The notes: a model not told the origin generated them from the letters alone. Numbered from the stretch's first letter, positions 18,596 to 28,017 are shown. The stretch is DNA of 64,000 nucleotides from Promethearchaeota archaeon (GCA_019058445.1 JAHPZA010000003.1:451516-515515); one strand, 5' to 3'. Numbers and translations are program-made.

Positions 18596-19765
18596 ATGGT
18601 TGAAATTAAAAACTTAGTGGTTGTTGGAGCTGGTCAGATGGGCACTGGTATAGGTCAAGTGGCATTAATGGCAGGTTTTAATATTACCATGGTTGATATC
18701 AAGGATGAGTATGTTGATAAAAGTTATGCAAATATAGATGAAGGGATGAAAAAACTTGAAGCAAAAGGAAAATTTAGTGAAGGAAAAACCGCTGCTGGTT
18801 ATATGGCGAATTGTAAAAAATCGATAGATATGGCCTCTGCGGTGAAAGATGCGGATATCATTATTGAAGCTGTTATTGAGGACATGAATATTAAAAAGCA
18901 AGTGTTTAAAACATGTGATGAAAATGCTCCTGCTCATTGTATCATTGCCTCAAATACTTCTACTATGTCAATTTCAGAAATGGCGACTGCCACCAATAGA
19001 CCAGATAAAGTAATTGGTATGCACTTCTTTAATCCGGTTCCTTTAATGCGTTGTATTGAAGTAATCTATGGCGATAAAAGTTCTGATGAAAACATCGATG
19101 CTGCAATAGGTTTTGCTGGAAAATTGCCTTGTCTTAGGGGTGACAGATATATTGCGAAAGTATTAAAGGACAGACCTGGATTTATTGTAAACCGTATTAC
19201 AGCCCCTGTTCAGATTTATCAGAATTATATTTTCGACAAAGCTGAAGCAGAAGGAAAAACTTGGGAACAACTTGACAATGATTCGGGTGGTCCAATGCCT
19301 ACTTGTGTACTTGCAGATTATGTGGGTATTGATACGATATATCACGGTCTCAAATATTATGAAAAAACATTGTCCCCAGATTTTGCCCCTGGAAAAATAA
19401 TAGCCAGAATGTTTAATGAGGGCAAATTAGGTGCAAAAACAGGACAAGGATTTTATGATTGGTCTAAAGGACGCCCAAAGCCAGATAAGAAAGCTGGTAA
19501 AGCTCGATTATTTAAACTTAAATATCCAATAGCAATTATGCTAAATGAAGGATGTCGAGTTTTAGAAGAGGGAATTGCTACCAGCTGGAAAGTTTGTGAC
19601 GATGCTTTAATGGCGGGGATGAACATGCCTGGCCCAATGGCTCCTAACGTGAACAATTCAGCGAAACAAGTTGAAGTGTTAAACGAACTTGTAGAATTGA
19701 CTGGTAAAAAATACTTTGAACCATGTGAACTCTTAAAGTCTGCCAAATGGGTAGACATGAAATGA
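18596..19765 (+). CDS. 3-hydroxyacyl-CoA dehydrogenase (two 3HCDH C-domains)
   Basis: A 389-residue beta-oxidation dehydrogenase that oxidises (S)-3-hydroxyacyl-CoA to 3-ketoacyl-CoA with NAD+. It has GAGQMGTGIGQ at the NAD site (residues 10-20), EAVIEDMNIKK, SNTSTMSI and the catalytic HFFNPVPLM (His near residue 143). A first 3HCDH domain (KDRPGFIVNRI...GAKTGQGFYDW) is followed by a second partial one (NEGCRVLEEGIA), which explains the extra 100 residues over single-domain enzymes. The start is ATG after AAGGATGA. A close paralog follows at 20038 with an almost identical leader. Confidence 0.93.
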   Translation: MVEIKNLVVVGAGQMGTGIGQVALMAGFNITMVDIKDEYVDKSYANIDEGMKKLEAKGKFSEGKTAAGYMANCKKSIDMASAVKDADIIIEAVIEDMNIKKQVFKTCDENAPAHCIIASNTSTMSISEMATATNRPDKVIGMHFFNPVPLMRCIEVIYGDKSSDENIDAAIGFAGKLPCLRGDRYIAKVLKDRPGFIVNRITAPVQIYQNYIFDKAEAEGKTWEQLDNDSGGPMPTCVLADYVGIDTIYHGLKYYEKTLSPDFAPGKIIARMFNEGKLGAKTGQGFYDWSKGRPKPDKKAGKARLFKLKYPIAIMLNEGCRVLEEGIATSWKVCDDALMAGMNMPGPMAPNVNNSAKQVEVLNELVELTGKKYFEPCELLKSAKWVDMK

Positions 19766-20037
19766 GTTACACAAACCCATATTTTTTTTTATATTTTTAA
19801 TTTTAAAAAATTCAAAACTACTTTTTAGAGATTAAAGGACTAATTTTCTCAATAATTTAGGTTGTCACAGCCTTATCATTTAAGTTTTTCAATAAGTTCT
19901 GGAATTTTTGAAGAATCAGAGAATAAGATAACAAATTTATTTTAAAAATTCTTTACAAATTATGAATAACTATTAATTTAGAGCTTAATGCTCTTACTCT
20001 TTTTAAATATAAACTAGAACAAAAAGGATGAAAAAAA
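19766..20037. other. Spacer between HAD paralogs, with promoter and possible remnant
   Basis: It contains a T-rich terminator-like stretch after the first gene and a TTTAAATA box at 20002-20009, 29 bp before the ATG of the second gene, so the two paralogs are probably transcribed separately. On the minus strand around 19880-19940 a short coding-like tail (VILFSDSSKIPELIEKLK, then stop) may be a gene remnant. This is weak. Confidence 0.35.
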
Positions 20038-21213
20038 ATGGTTGAGATTAAAAAAATTGCGTGTTTAGGAGTAGGTTTAATGGGACAAGGTATAGCTCAA
20101 GTCTCATTAATGGCAGGTTATGATGTCGTTTTAGTAGATATTAAGGATGAGTTCGTTGACAATGCCTATGAAGGTATTAATGCGGGTATAAAAAAAGTCG
20201 AATCGAAAGGTGGCTTAGGAGAGGGAGTTACTTCGGCAGATATCATGACAAAATGCTCAAAATCGATTGATTTAGCTTCTGCAGTGAAAGAAGTTGATAT
20301 GATTATTGAGGCAGTCATTGAGAAAATGGAGGTAAAGAAAGCAGTATGTAAAACGACTATGGATAATGGCCCTGATCATATAATTTTTGCATCAAATACT
20401 TCTACAATGAGTATTACCGAGATTGGAAAAGATTCTGGAAAACCCGCTCAAGTTTGTGGTATTCACTTCTTTAACCCCGTACCCTTAATGCGCTGTATTG
20501 AAGTAATTAAGGGTGCTAGTACCTCCGATGAGACATTTAACACAGCTATTGAAGTTGCTGGAAGACTCCCTTGTTTGAGAGGTAAAAGATATATTGCTCC
20601 TGTACTAAAAGATCGCCCTGGTTTCATAGTAAATCGTATGAACGCTCCAGTTCAGATTTACATGAATTATATCTTCGATAAGGCTGCTGAGCAAGGTATT
20701 CCATGGGAGCAAATCGACGCAGACGCAGGTGACCTTATGCCAATGGGTCCTACTGAATTGGCGGATTACGTTGGGTTAGATACAATGTTTCATGTTGGGA
20801 ATTACTATGCTGAAACGCTTTCTCCTGACTTCAAACCGGGAAAAGTGCTAATTAAAATGGTAGATGAATGTAATTTAGGTAGAAAAACCGGAAAAGGTTT
20901 TCATGATTGGTCCCAAGGACGACCAAAAATTGATAAATCGAAAAAAGCGGGAATATTCAACTTAGAAAATACAATGGCTATTTTATTAAATGAAGGTTGT
21001 AGAATTTTGGAGGAAGGTGTTGCTTCAGGTTTCAAAATCATTGATGATGCCAATATGGCTGGTATGAACACACCAGGTCCATTTGGGGCAGGGAAAAAAA
21101 ATTATGCCCAATGGGCAGAGTTGCTTGAAAAACTTGCAGATGAAACTGGGAAAGATTACTTACGACCCTGTGAACTGATGAAGTCTGGTGGCTTTACGAA
21201 AATGCGAAAATAA
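20038..21213 (+). CDS. 3-hydroxyacyl-CoA dehydrogenase, tandem paralog
   Basis: A 391-residue duplicate of the preceding dehydrogenase with the same two-domain C-terminus. The motifs are GVGLMGQGIAQ (NAD site), EAVIEKMEVKK, SNTSTMSI, catalytic HFFNPVPLM, KDRPGFIVNRM and GRKTGKGFHDW. The nucleotide leader (AAAAAGGATGAAAAAAAATG) is shared with the first copy. The two proteins differ in the second half of the substrate domain, for instance MNTPGPFGAG versus MNMPGPMAPN, which suggests different acyl chain preferences. An NMO-like flavoprotein gene follows 143 bp downstream. Confidence 0.93.
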   Translation: MVEIKKIACLGVGLMGQGIAQVSLMAGYDVVLVDIKDEFVDNAYEGINAGIKKVESKGGLGEGVTSADIMTKCSKSIDLASAVKEVDMIIEAVIEKMEVKKAVCKTTMDNGPDHIIFASNTSTMSITEIGKDSGKPAQVCGIHFFNPVPLMRCIEVIKGASTSDETFNTAIEVAGRLPCLRGKRYIAPVLKDRPGFIVNRMNAPVQIYMNYIFDKAAEQGIPWEQIDADAGDLMPMGPTELADYVGLDTMFHVGNYYAETLSPDFKPGKVLIKMVDECNLGRKTGKGFHDWSQGRPKIDKSKKAGIFNLENTMAILLNEGCRILEEGVASGFKIIDDANMAGMNTPGPFGAGKKNYAQWAELLEKLADETGKDYLRPCELMKSGGFTKMRK

Positions 21214-21355
21214 GAGTATATAATTTAAACCAGTAATTTTTCTTTTTTTTTATAAAATTTTTTTGAATATACTTTATTAATAAATATTAATTTAGAGCAA
21301 TAATGATCAAAATTTTGCTTTGATCAGATTAAAAATCAACACTATATGATTAAAA

Positions 21356-22405
21356 ATGGTTATAGAAACAAAAATTACCAAAATGTTGGGGATTAAACAT
21401 CCCATAGTTGCCGCACCAATGGGACCATTTTACACTACCGATTTAGCGATTGCTGTTTCTGAAGCTGGTGGTTGTGGAGTCATAAGTCATACGGCTTTAG
21501 TTAGCGAAATCTTAGCCGGGAGAAGTGCTGTGGAGATTATGAAAGAAGATATGATCAAAGTTGTTGAACATACCGATAAACCTTTTGGATTCAACATTAG
21601 AACTTCGCGTAACGAACGCGAGGCTCCAGCCCTTTGTAAACGAATTCCTGAATTCATAATGAAAAACCCAAAATTAAAAGAACAATGCGTATATGCTATA
21701 ACTAGCGCGGGCTCTTCGAAATCAATATATACCAGTAAATTTAAGAAATTAAGGGAAAGTGGGTCTCAAATTAAACATTTTCACGTCGCACCAGCTCGTT
21801 GGTTAGCAGATAAATGTGTCGCAACGGGAGTGGATGGAATGGTTATAACGGGAGGTGAAGGGGGTGGTCATCAATCTTATGAAAAAGTTAGTACTTTAGT
21901 ATTACTGCAACAAATTACACAAAAATATCCTGACTTCCCTATTATTGCTTGCGGAGGATTTGCCACAGGTCAGGCACTTGCAGCTGCGTTAACAATGGGA
22001 GCTGGAGCAATTGCTATGGGTTCTCGGTTTATTGCGTCAAAAGAAAGTGAATTTCACGAAACATACAAAAATGTGGTTCCACCTGCTCATGCCCAAGATA
22101 CTGTATTAGTCACTGGAGCCTTAGGTCCGATAAGACTCTGGAAAAATGAATATTCCTTGCATCACGATCTGGTCCAAAGCAAGGAAGAAAAAATGGCCGA
22201 AGAACAAGGAGTATCTATTGAAGAACTGATAGAGGACGGAAAAAAATATGAGTTGGCATATCATGGTAATATCAAGGACGGAGCTGTACTTTTAGGACAG
22301 AGCATTGGAATTATGCATAGTATTGAAAGTGTCTCTAATATAATTAATTCAATCGTATCAGATGCTGAAAAACGTTTGAAAAACGGCGCTACGTTAGTTA
22401 AATAA
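21356..22405 (+). CDS. Nitronate monooxygenase/FabK-like FMN protein
   Basis: A 349-residue TIM-barrel flavoprotein of the 2-nitropropane dioxygenase (NPD) family. The N-terminus GIKHPIVAAPMGPF is typical of the family. VITGGEGGGHQSYE near residue 165 and ACGGFATGQALAAAL followed by GAGAIAMGSRFIAS form the FMN phosphate site. The family includes nitronate monooxygenase, the enoyl-ACP reductase FabK and uncharacterised acyl-CoA-associated oxidoreductases. Placement after two hydroxyacyl-CoA dehydrogenases favours an enoyl or acyl-CoA related role over nitronate detoxification, but this is inference. A close paralog is encoded at 60768-61802. Confidence 0.85.
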   Translation: MVIETKITKMLGIKHPIVAAPMGPFYTTDLAIAVSEAGGCGVISHTALVSEILAGRSAVEIMKEDMIKVVEHTDKPFGFNIRTSRNEREAPALCKRIPEFIMKNPKLKEQCVYAITSAGSSKSIYTSKFKKLRESGSQIKHFHVAPARWLADKCVATGVDGMVITGGEGGGHQSYEKVSTLVLLQQITQKYPDFPIIACGGFATGQALAAALTMGAGAIAMGSRFIASKESEFHETYKNVVPPAHAQDTVLVTGALGPIRLWKNEYSLHHDLVQSKEEKMAEEQGVSIEELIEDGKKYELAYHGNIKDGAVLLGQSIGIMHSIESVSNIINSIVSDAEKRLKNGATLVK

Positions 22406-22474
22406 TCCCTGAAATTTGATATAATAATCTAATTTAATTTTTTTTTTAATTTAGAGCTTGTTACTATAAGAGAT

Positions 22475-23845
22475 TTAAAATTGGGGAAGCCATTTCGCTT
22501 CAACTTCGAATAATTCATCCACCATATCTCGAACTTCTTTCGGAGAGCATACACTCGCGGTATTAGGATCGAGTAGTACGGCATGATAAATCTTTTCTCG
22601 GTCTAAGATAAGAGCACCTTCGACAGCAGCTTTTTGGACCATAATGTTGGATGTACAAAGAGCTTGACAAATAGTTGGAAGCTCAATCCCTCCTTGAGGA
22701 TGCAATCCCTGATTATCAGCAGTGACCGGGACTTCTACGCAACATTCTTTTGGTAGGTTTGTTATTAATCCTCCCTGTTTGTTTATTACGTTCCCATTAA
22801 ACATGAATGGTTTATTGGTTTCAATAGCGTTCATTATATATGAAGCGTATTCTCCTGAATGTCTTTTTTTAAACTTCAATTTCTTTCGTTTCAATTTTCG
22901 TGCAATTGTTTTGTCAACACTTTCAGAATTTCTTTTACTCATAACATAATTAAAATTATGTTCCAGATTAGCAAACAGCATGGTACCCTTATATTTTTCT
23001 AATAAATCATCTCGTTTCCTATAGTAGGGAAGATATTCACTTAGATGTCCGGATGATTCAGTCATAAAATAACCAGTAGCCCTCATCATATCTACCCTTA
23101 GTCTTTCTAATTCTTCGAAGCTTGGATCTTCTTCCAGTTTTTTATGCAAAAGGGGATATGCATTTTTCCAAGGTGATAATTTATTTTCCCTATATAATAG
23201 TTTAAGAAACCAGGCCATATGGTTAATGCCGGCGCACAAATATGAGAAATTTTCCGACTTAAGCTTTAAAGCACTCCTAAGCCCAAAAGCTGTACCAAAT
23301 ACACCGTGGCAGAGGCCGACTGTGGAATCGGGCAAAATTTTATTGCAATACCAAGTGACCATTGCCATTGGATTTGTATAATTTAAAAGCAATGGTTTGT
23401 CAATTTCACTTCCACAGTTATATCCTACTTCTTTAATATCTTTTAAAATGGATTTCAGAACTTGGCTAGCTCTCAAAAATCGAAATACCCCACCTGGTCC
23501 TAAGGTATCCCCCACACACTGAGTTACATTGTATTTGTAAGGAATATCCATATCTAATTTATAAGCTTCATACCCTCCAACATGGATGGCATTGATAATA
23601 TACTTCGCATCTTCAATAGCTTTACGCTGATTTGTCGTTTTCTCAAAGCTAACTCCTTCAAATCTTTCCGGAAAATTCTCTTTTAACTTTAACATATCTT
23701 TATACATTAAATCTAAATAGTGTTCATCAATATCTTCAAGATATATGACTGTATTTTCAATGAGAGAAGGAAACATGAGTATATCCGTCAATACGGTCTC
23801 TCCAAAGACAAATGAACCCGCACCTATAAATGCTATTTTTATCAT
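22475..23845 (-). CDS. Glycoside hydrolase family 4 protein (alpha-galactosidase/6-phospho-glycosidase type)
   Basis: A 456-residue NAD+- and metal-dependent glycosidase. It starts IKIAFIGAGSFVFGETVLTDI (NAD Rossmann site). NYTNPMAM and GLCHGVFGT near residue 180 hold the metal-binding Cys and His of GH4, and CVEVPVTADNQGLHP is the later family motif. GH4 enzymes cleave by an oxidation-elimination mechanism. The specificity (galactoside, glucuronide or phosphorylated sugar) cannot be fixed. No PTS is present in archaea of this kind, so a non-phosphorylated substrate is more likely. It is convergent with the NMO-like gene. The GPH-type transporters elsewhere in the window could bring in its substrate. 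Confidence 0.88.
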   Translation of the reverse strand: MIKIAFIGAGSFVFGETVLTDILMFPSLIENTVIYLEDIDEHYLDLMYKDMLKLKENFPERFEGVSFEKTTNQRKAIEDAKYIINAIHVGGYEAYKLDMDIPYKYNVTQCVGDTLGPGGVFRFLRASQVLKSILKDIKEVGYNCGSEIDKPLLLNYTNPMAMVTWYCNKILPDSTVGLCHGVFGTAFGLRSALKLKSENFSYLCAGINHMAWFLKLLYRENKLSPWKNAYPLLHKKLEEDPSFEELERLRVDMMRATGYFMTESSGHLSEYLPYYRKRDDLLEKYKGTMLFANLEHNFNYVMSKRNSESVDKTIARKLKRKKLKFKKRHSGEYASYIMNAIETNKPFMFNGNVINKQGGLITNLPKECCVEVPVTADNQGLHPQGGIELPTICQALCTSNIMVQKAAVEGALILDREKIYHAVLLDPNTASVCSPKEVRDMVDELFEVEAKWLPQF

Positions 23846-23993
23846 TATAATTCAACTGAATTCATTCATAATTAAATTTTTTATCAATAAGTATATAGAA
23901 AAATACATTTTACGTTAGTATTAGTTTTAGATAACTTTCTTAAGTATATAGTATTTTTATTGTAAGAAAATGGATATATTCTAAGTGGAAAAA

Positions 23994-25250
23994 ATGAGTG
24001 AAAAAGTATATATTGTTAGTGTTGGGATGATAAAATTTGGAAAATATCTTGATAAAAGTATTAAAGATTTAACTGGTGAAGCGCTCCAATCGGTCAAAAA
24101 TGATTTCGGACGGGAGTTCAGTGAAATTGAAGCTGCGTGGTTTTCTAATACGGGCTGGGGAATGAGCGAAGATTTTCAGCATTGTATTAGAGGTCAAGTA
24201 GCACTATCTGCACATGGTATAGAAAAAATCCCGATTAACAATGTAGAAAATGCCTGCGCCAGTGGGAGTAATGCCGTGCACGGCGCATGGACCGCAATTA
24301 AAGCAGGGCTTTATGATTGTACCCTTGCTATAGGTGCTGAAAAAGTATATCATGAAGATCGTAAAAAAATGATGGAAGGATTTATAGCTGGTACAGATGT
24401 TGTGAAGACAAGGAAATTAATTGAACAACTTAAAAAAATGGAAAGAAAGCGAAAGGAAAAATTAGCCAAAAAGCAAGGAACCGAGGCTATTAAAGAAAAA
24501 AAGGGCGGTCACTCTGCATTTATGGATCTTTATGCATTAGGAGCCCGGAACCATATGAAACGGTATGGATTGACGCAGAGACAATTAGCAGTCGTTTCTG
24601 CGAAAAATCACACAAATTCATCAATGAATCCATTAGCACAATATACCTTTCCTCTAACTGTAGAACAAGTCTTAGAGGATTATGAAGTAGCTTATCCCCT
24701 AACAAGATCTATGTGTGCGCCCGTTGGAGATGGAGCAGCAGCAGCAATTATTTGTTCAGAAGACTGGTTAAAACATCATCCAGAACTTAAGGACAGAGCG
24801 ATCCTAATAAGAGCATCTGTTTTAAGATCAGGTTCATGGACCTCAGACGACATTGCAAAAAGAGCTTCGATGGCTGCTTATAAAATGTCTGGTCTTGGCC
24901 CGAAAGATATTTCAGTAGCAGAGGTTCACGATGCCACAGCTTTTGGAGAAATACATCAAATCGAACAAATGGGGTTCTGTCCTATAGGACAGGGAGGGCC
25001 ATTTACAGAGAGTGGCGCCACGGCTCTTGATGGTGAGATCCCTGTTAATACTAGTGGAGGACTACTTTCACGTGGACATCCCATTGGAGCTTCAGGATTA
25101 GCACAAATATATGAATTAGTCACACAATTACGCGGGGAAGCAGGGGATAGGCAAGTCAAGAATCCCAAATTAGCCTTGGCAGAAAATGGTGGGGGTAATA
25201 TCGGTCCTGGAGAAGCCGCCATGTGTGTCCATATTTTTGAAAAAATATAA
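23994..25250 (+). CDS. Thiolase-family acetyl-CoA C-acyltransferase (SCPx type)
   Basis: A 418-residue thiolase-fold protein. The nucleophilic Cys is in NACASGSNA near residue 86, the first His in EVHDATAFGE near residue 310 and the second in RGHPIGASGLAQ near residue 360. The pattern matches the archaeal/SCPx thiolase group, whose members work on longer or branched acyl chains and often pair with a separate OB-fold (DUF35) protein. No DUF35 gene is adjacent. The start is placed at ATG 23994, with the AGTGG before it as ribosome-binding site; a GTG three codons upstream is the alternative. A Lys-rich insertion (about residues 140-170) is unusual for the family. It closes the beta-oxidation-type region. 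Confidence 0.87.
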   Translation: MSEKVYIVSVGMIKFGKYLDKSIKDLTGEALQSVKNDFGREFSEIEAAWFSNTGWGMSEDFQHCIRGQVALSAHGIEKIPINNVENACASGSNAVHGAWTAIKAGLYDCTLAIGAEKVYHEDRKKMMEGFIAGTDVVKTRKLIEQLKKMERKRKEKLAKKQGTEAIKEKKGGHSAFMDLYALGARNHMKRYGLTQRQLAVVSAKNHTNSSMNPLAQYTFPLTVEQVLEDYEVAYPLTRSMCAPVGDGAAAAIICSEDWLKHHPELKDRAILIRASVLRSGSWTSDDIAKRASMAAYKMSGLGPKDISVAEVHDATAFGEIHQIEQMGFCPIGQGGPFTESGATALDGEIPVNTSGGLLSRGHPIGASGLAQIYELVTQLRGEAGDRQVKNPKLALAENGGGNIGPGEAAMCVHIFEKI

Positions 25251-25285
25251 TTATCTTTTTATCCTTATTCTTTTGAAGGAATATC

Positions 25286-25879
25286 TCAGATTGCCATTCT
25301 CGCTTTACCTTGTAAATCAAACTCTGCAATAGTGCCACTTCTATTAACAAATTCCCAATTTTTCCCGAAGTCGTTGTATTTCCAGAAGTGTGTATTACAT
25401 ATTTTAATATCCTTGAAAAAAACTTCGAAAAGGGAGTTTTGCAAACGCTGAGGATTCTTACCATCGCCTCCGGTTGTCAAAGTTAATTTCATTTCACCAT
25501 AAGGCATTGAGATATGGTATGTTTTATCCTCTTGAGTTAATTTAATATCCACATATCGAGTTCCTAATATTTTTCTAAGTATCAGTCCTCCAGGTATATT
25601 ATTGAAGAAAAACGGCTCTAAATATTTTCGTTGTTCTTCTGTAGTAGTATCATTGATATAAAGCCCTCCCTCGCCACCTTTTGCTAACAACTCAGCAGCT
25701 TTATTTGAATATATATCAACCACGTTGATTGCCAACACACCGCCGATGTCAACATCACCAATCTTACCTTCTTCAATTTTAAATAATTGAAACGATTTAC
25801 AGGGTTCATCTCTATCTCTACCGAAATAAAAGGAGCAATGCCCTTCTGAGGCGCATGCTTCATACCATGTACCTTTCAT
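25286..25879 (-). CDS. DUF1326 family protein
   Basis: A 197-residue protein. The opening WYEACASEGHCSFYFGRD with the following EPC gives the Cys cluster at the N-terminus that typifies DUF1326. The later GGEGGLYINDTTTEEQRKYL and NIPGGLILRKI are further family-like stretches. The biochemical function of this family is not established. The gene is convergent with the thiolase (36 bp apart) and divergent from nothing obvious. It has no signal peptide, so it is cytosolic. Confidence 0.65.
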   Translation of the reverse strand: MKGTWYEACASEGHCSFYFGRDRDEPCKSFQLFKIEEGKIGDVDIGGVLAINVVDIYSNKAAELLAKGGEGGLYINDTTTEEQRKYLEPFFFNNIPGGLILRKILGTRYVDIKLTQEDKTYHISMPYGEMKLTLTTGGDGKNPQRLQNSLFEVFFKDIKICNTHFWKYNDFGKNWEFVNRSGTIAEFDLQGKARMAI

Positions 25880-26019
25880 ATTCCAATTTAATCTTACTTT
25901 ACTTTTTGAAATTGATTTTCACCTCAATTTTATTACTAAGTTCTAATTATTTTAGATACTATTTAACAATTTTAGAATTAGTTTGAATCTCTAAAAATTT
26001 GGGCTAAAATGTAGCTTTC

Positions 26020-26625
26020 TTATTTTTTTTTTAAAGATTTTTTTTTCGTTAAAAGATTTAATTCTGCAATTAACCAACACAGTTCTTCGTAAGTTGATGA
26101 GGATCTATGAATCTCTTGAGCCTTTTTTTCAATTTCTTTTTTAGTTGCTTTTGCTTTAGGTTTTAATAGATTTAATTGTATCTCAGCAAGTTGTTCACAT
26201 AACTCTTCATATGTTTTTTTTTCTTTCGAGACTTCGTGACTTGCAATAGTAATTTCTCCTTCTAAATCTGGATCAATTCCCGCCTCTATTAATTCCATGG
26301 TATCTTCATATTGGATTTCTAATTCTGGTCTTCTTTCAATTATAGTTTCTTTTTTTAACCCTGTTTTCAAAAGATCCATAATTGCGAGGAAAGAACCATA
26401 TTCTTTATTTTGAGTTATTATTTGAATATTAGATGGGGGATTTCTCTTGTCATTAATGCTATTAACTTTTTTAATGCAAAAATCTTTTCTTTTCTCTGGA
26501 ATTTTTTGCCCAATCCATAGATAAAGGGTTTTAAAGTCATCTATTAGATAAACCTGATTTTCATTAAACTCAACTTTATTAATTTTTGTTAATCCGCCCC
26601 TAACACCCATGCTATATAGTTTCAC
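26020..26625 (-). CDS. Single gelsolin-like repeat protein (Asgard eukaryotic-signature type)
   Basis: A 201-residue protein whose first half (about residues 10-95) fits a gelsolin/ADF-H repeat: VYLIDDFKTLYLWIGQKI followed by a basic helix is the classic VYLLD...IYxWxG core. The second half is made of charged helices with two repeats of the type TYEELCEQLAEIQLNLL / TYEELCWLIAELNLL separated by KKEIEKKAQEIHRSS, probably an interaction or dimerisation module. Gelsolin-domain proteins bind and remodel actin in eukaryotes, and profilin- and gelsolin-type proteins of Asgard archaea interact with actin. Actin is not encoded in this window. The start is GTG. An actin-related role is inferred from family knowledge. 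Confidence 0.75.
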   Translation of the reverse strand: MKLYSMGVRGGLTKINKVEFNENQVYLIDDFKTLYLWIGQKIPEKRKDFCIKKVNSINDKRNPPSNIQIITQNKEYGSFLAIMDLLKTGLKKETIIERRPELEIQYEDTMELIEAGIDPDLEGEITIASHEVSKEKKTYEELCEQLAEIQLNLLKPKAKATKKEIEKKAQEIHRSSSTYEELCWLIAELNLLTKKKSLKKK

Positions 26626-26751
26626 TGCATTTCTCTAGATATGTAATTATAATATAGTAAAACTAAGTAACTCCATATTAATAATTTTAACTCATTCTAT
26701 GAGTTTAATATTAGTAAGAAGAAAACCAAAGGTAAAGAAGTTAAGTTTTCT

Positions 26752-27067
26752 TTAAAACCTATATTTCCCATTCATAATAATCTTGTAAATTTCTTCCGTT
26801 AAAAAAATATATTCCGAGCTGTGCAGTAATAATACATAGATAGGATCGTTAGTTTTAGAAATATCAAAGCCGATTCTTTTCATCTCAGATTTTTTAATTT
26901 TAAAAGTGGAAGTCGTTTTTAATTCACGTAATACTCGAATAAATTTTGGAATTGCATATTGAGGTAGATTTTTCTGTAATAAATTTAAGAGCTCGTTAAA
27001 TTGAAGGTTTTTACTATTCTCTGTAGTTTTAATAGAAGCCATTCCTGCACGCCCTTCTGAGATTACG
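26752..27067 (-). pseudogene. Remnant of a FATP-type acyl-CoA synthetase, C-terminal 100 codons
   Basis: The reading frame here, starting around VISEGRAGMAS with no stop until 26752, matches the last 100 residues of the intact synthetase at 11847: LLQKNLPQYAIPKFIRVLRE versus FVLSSLPSYSIPIFMRIMEE, then TSTFKIKKSEMKR versus TSSFKIVKTNLRK. No N-terminal domain precedes it; a stop lies immediately upstream. An in-frame ATG at 27042 could start a 96-residue protein, but this would lack the ATP and substrate sites. It overlaps the 3' end of the CPBP gene in a different frame. A matching N-terminal relic lies at 29642-29710. Confidence 0.75.
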
Positions 27068-27904
27068 TTTTAGTGTTTTTGGGCTAAAAATTACTACAAT
27101 TAATGTAGAAAAAATACCAAGTATCAATGTATAATAAAAGTCAGCAGTAGTATTCTGACCGAGAGGGAATATAATTATGATTGCTAAATTGCTCATGGCA
27201 TGAAAGATTGTCGCTGCTAAGAGATTTCCTTCAGTATTATTATAGATCCACGTGTATAAAATAGAAAGAAAAACGACGACAATTAAGAACCACAAAAAGG
27301 AGCCTTCTTGATGGGAGCTTCCAGCAACAAACCAAAAAGGTAGGTGCCAAAACGCCCATATTACTCCAAGCGCGATGCTAGAATATAGTGCGTTGTATTT
27401 AGCCTGTAAGCGATCAATAGCATAACCTCTCCAGCCGAATTCTTCAGCTAACCCTCCGGCAAATGTAAATAGCATGAAAAACCATAAAAGAAGTATCCAC
27501 GGTTGAGATAACCAGATTAATTCAGGAATCAGTCCTTCAGTAAAAATTGCAGTTAAAAAAGCAATTCCGGATATAATAGGAAATAAGAGAAAGATCACGA
27601 GTACCCATTTCTTTTTTATATGAAAATTCCAGAATCTTTTCCATAACTGTTTGATGCCTTCTTTTCCCTCATTTATAAAGGTTAAAGAAACAGCTCCAAC
27701 TAAAGGTCCAAAATTGCCTATAATCTCTAATATTACGATGTGAAGTTCAATATTGCCAGTTGATGTACGACCACCCCCAGTTGGTGAGAGGATAGATGGT
27801 AAGTAAAATAACCAAGTCCAACCGAAAGCGATTAAAATGAATAGTATGAGGTTTCTAACTTCAAATTCTTTTATAGATTGTTCTGACTTTTTAATGTTAT
27901 TCAT
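27029..27904 (-). CDS. CPBP-family intramembrane metalloprotease (CAAX/Abi type)
   Basis: A 291-residue membrane protein with about eight helices. The three CPBP motifs are present: EEFGWRGYAIDRL near residue 151, WAFWHLPFW about 30 residues later, and ATIFHAMSN near residue 230. The Glu-Glu and two His residues build the zinc/catalytic site of the Rce1-like glutamic protease family. Roles range from prenyl-protein processing to bacteriocin immunity. The last 10 residues (NLRRACRNGFY) are read out of frame from the acyl-CoA synthetase relic. The gene therefore appears to have been placed into that relic and acquired a foreign tail. Confidence 0.88.
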   Translation of the reverse strand: MNNIKKSEQSIKEFEVRNLILFILIAFGWTWLFYLPSILSPTGGGRTSTGNIELHIVILEIIGNFGPLVGAVSLTFINEGKEGIKQLWKRFWNFHIKKKWVLVIFLLFPIISGIAFLTAIFTEGLIPELIWLSQPWILLLWFFMLFTFAGGLAEEFGWRGYAIDRLQAKYNALYSSIALGVIWAFWHLPFWFVAGSSHQEGSFLWFLIVVVFLSILYTWIYNNTEGNLLAATIFHAMSNLAIIIIFPLGQNTTADFYYTLILGIFSTLIVVIFSPKTLKRNLRRACRNGFY

Positions 27905-28017
27905 TTTAAGAATAGAGGTTTTATCTTAATTAATCCTAAATTTCTTAAAAATCTTAATATGCTAAATATTTTCTCACGATCTCTAATTACAAAGAAAAAG
28001 AATTAAAAAAAAAACAA

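Noticed and set aside
26752..27042. A real 96-residue protein instead of a pseudogene
   Set aside because: It contains only the C-terminal part of an AMP-forming ligase without any catalytic motif, and no start signal is convincing.
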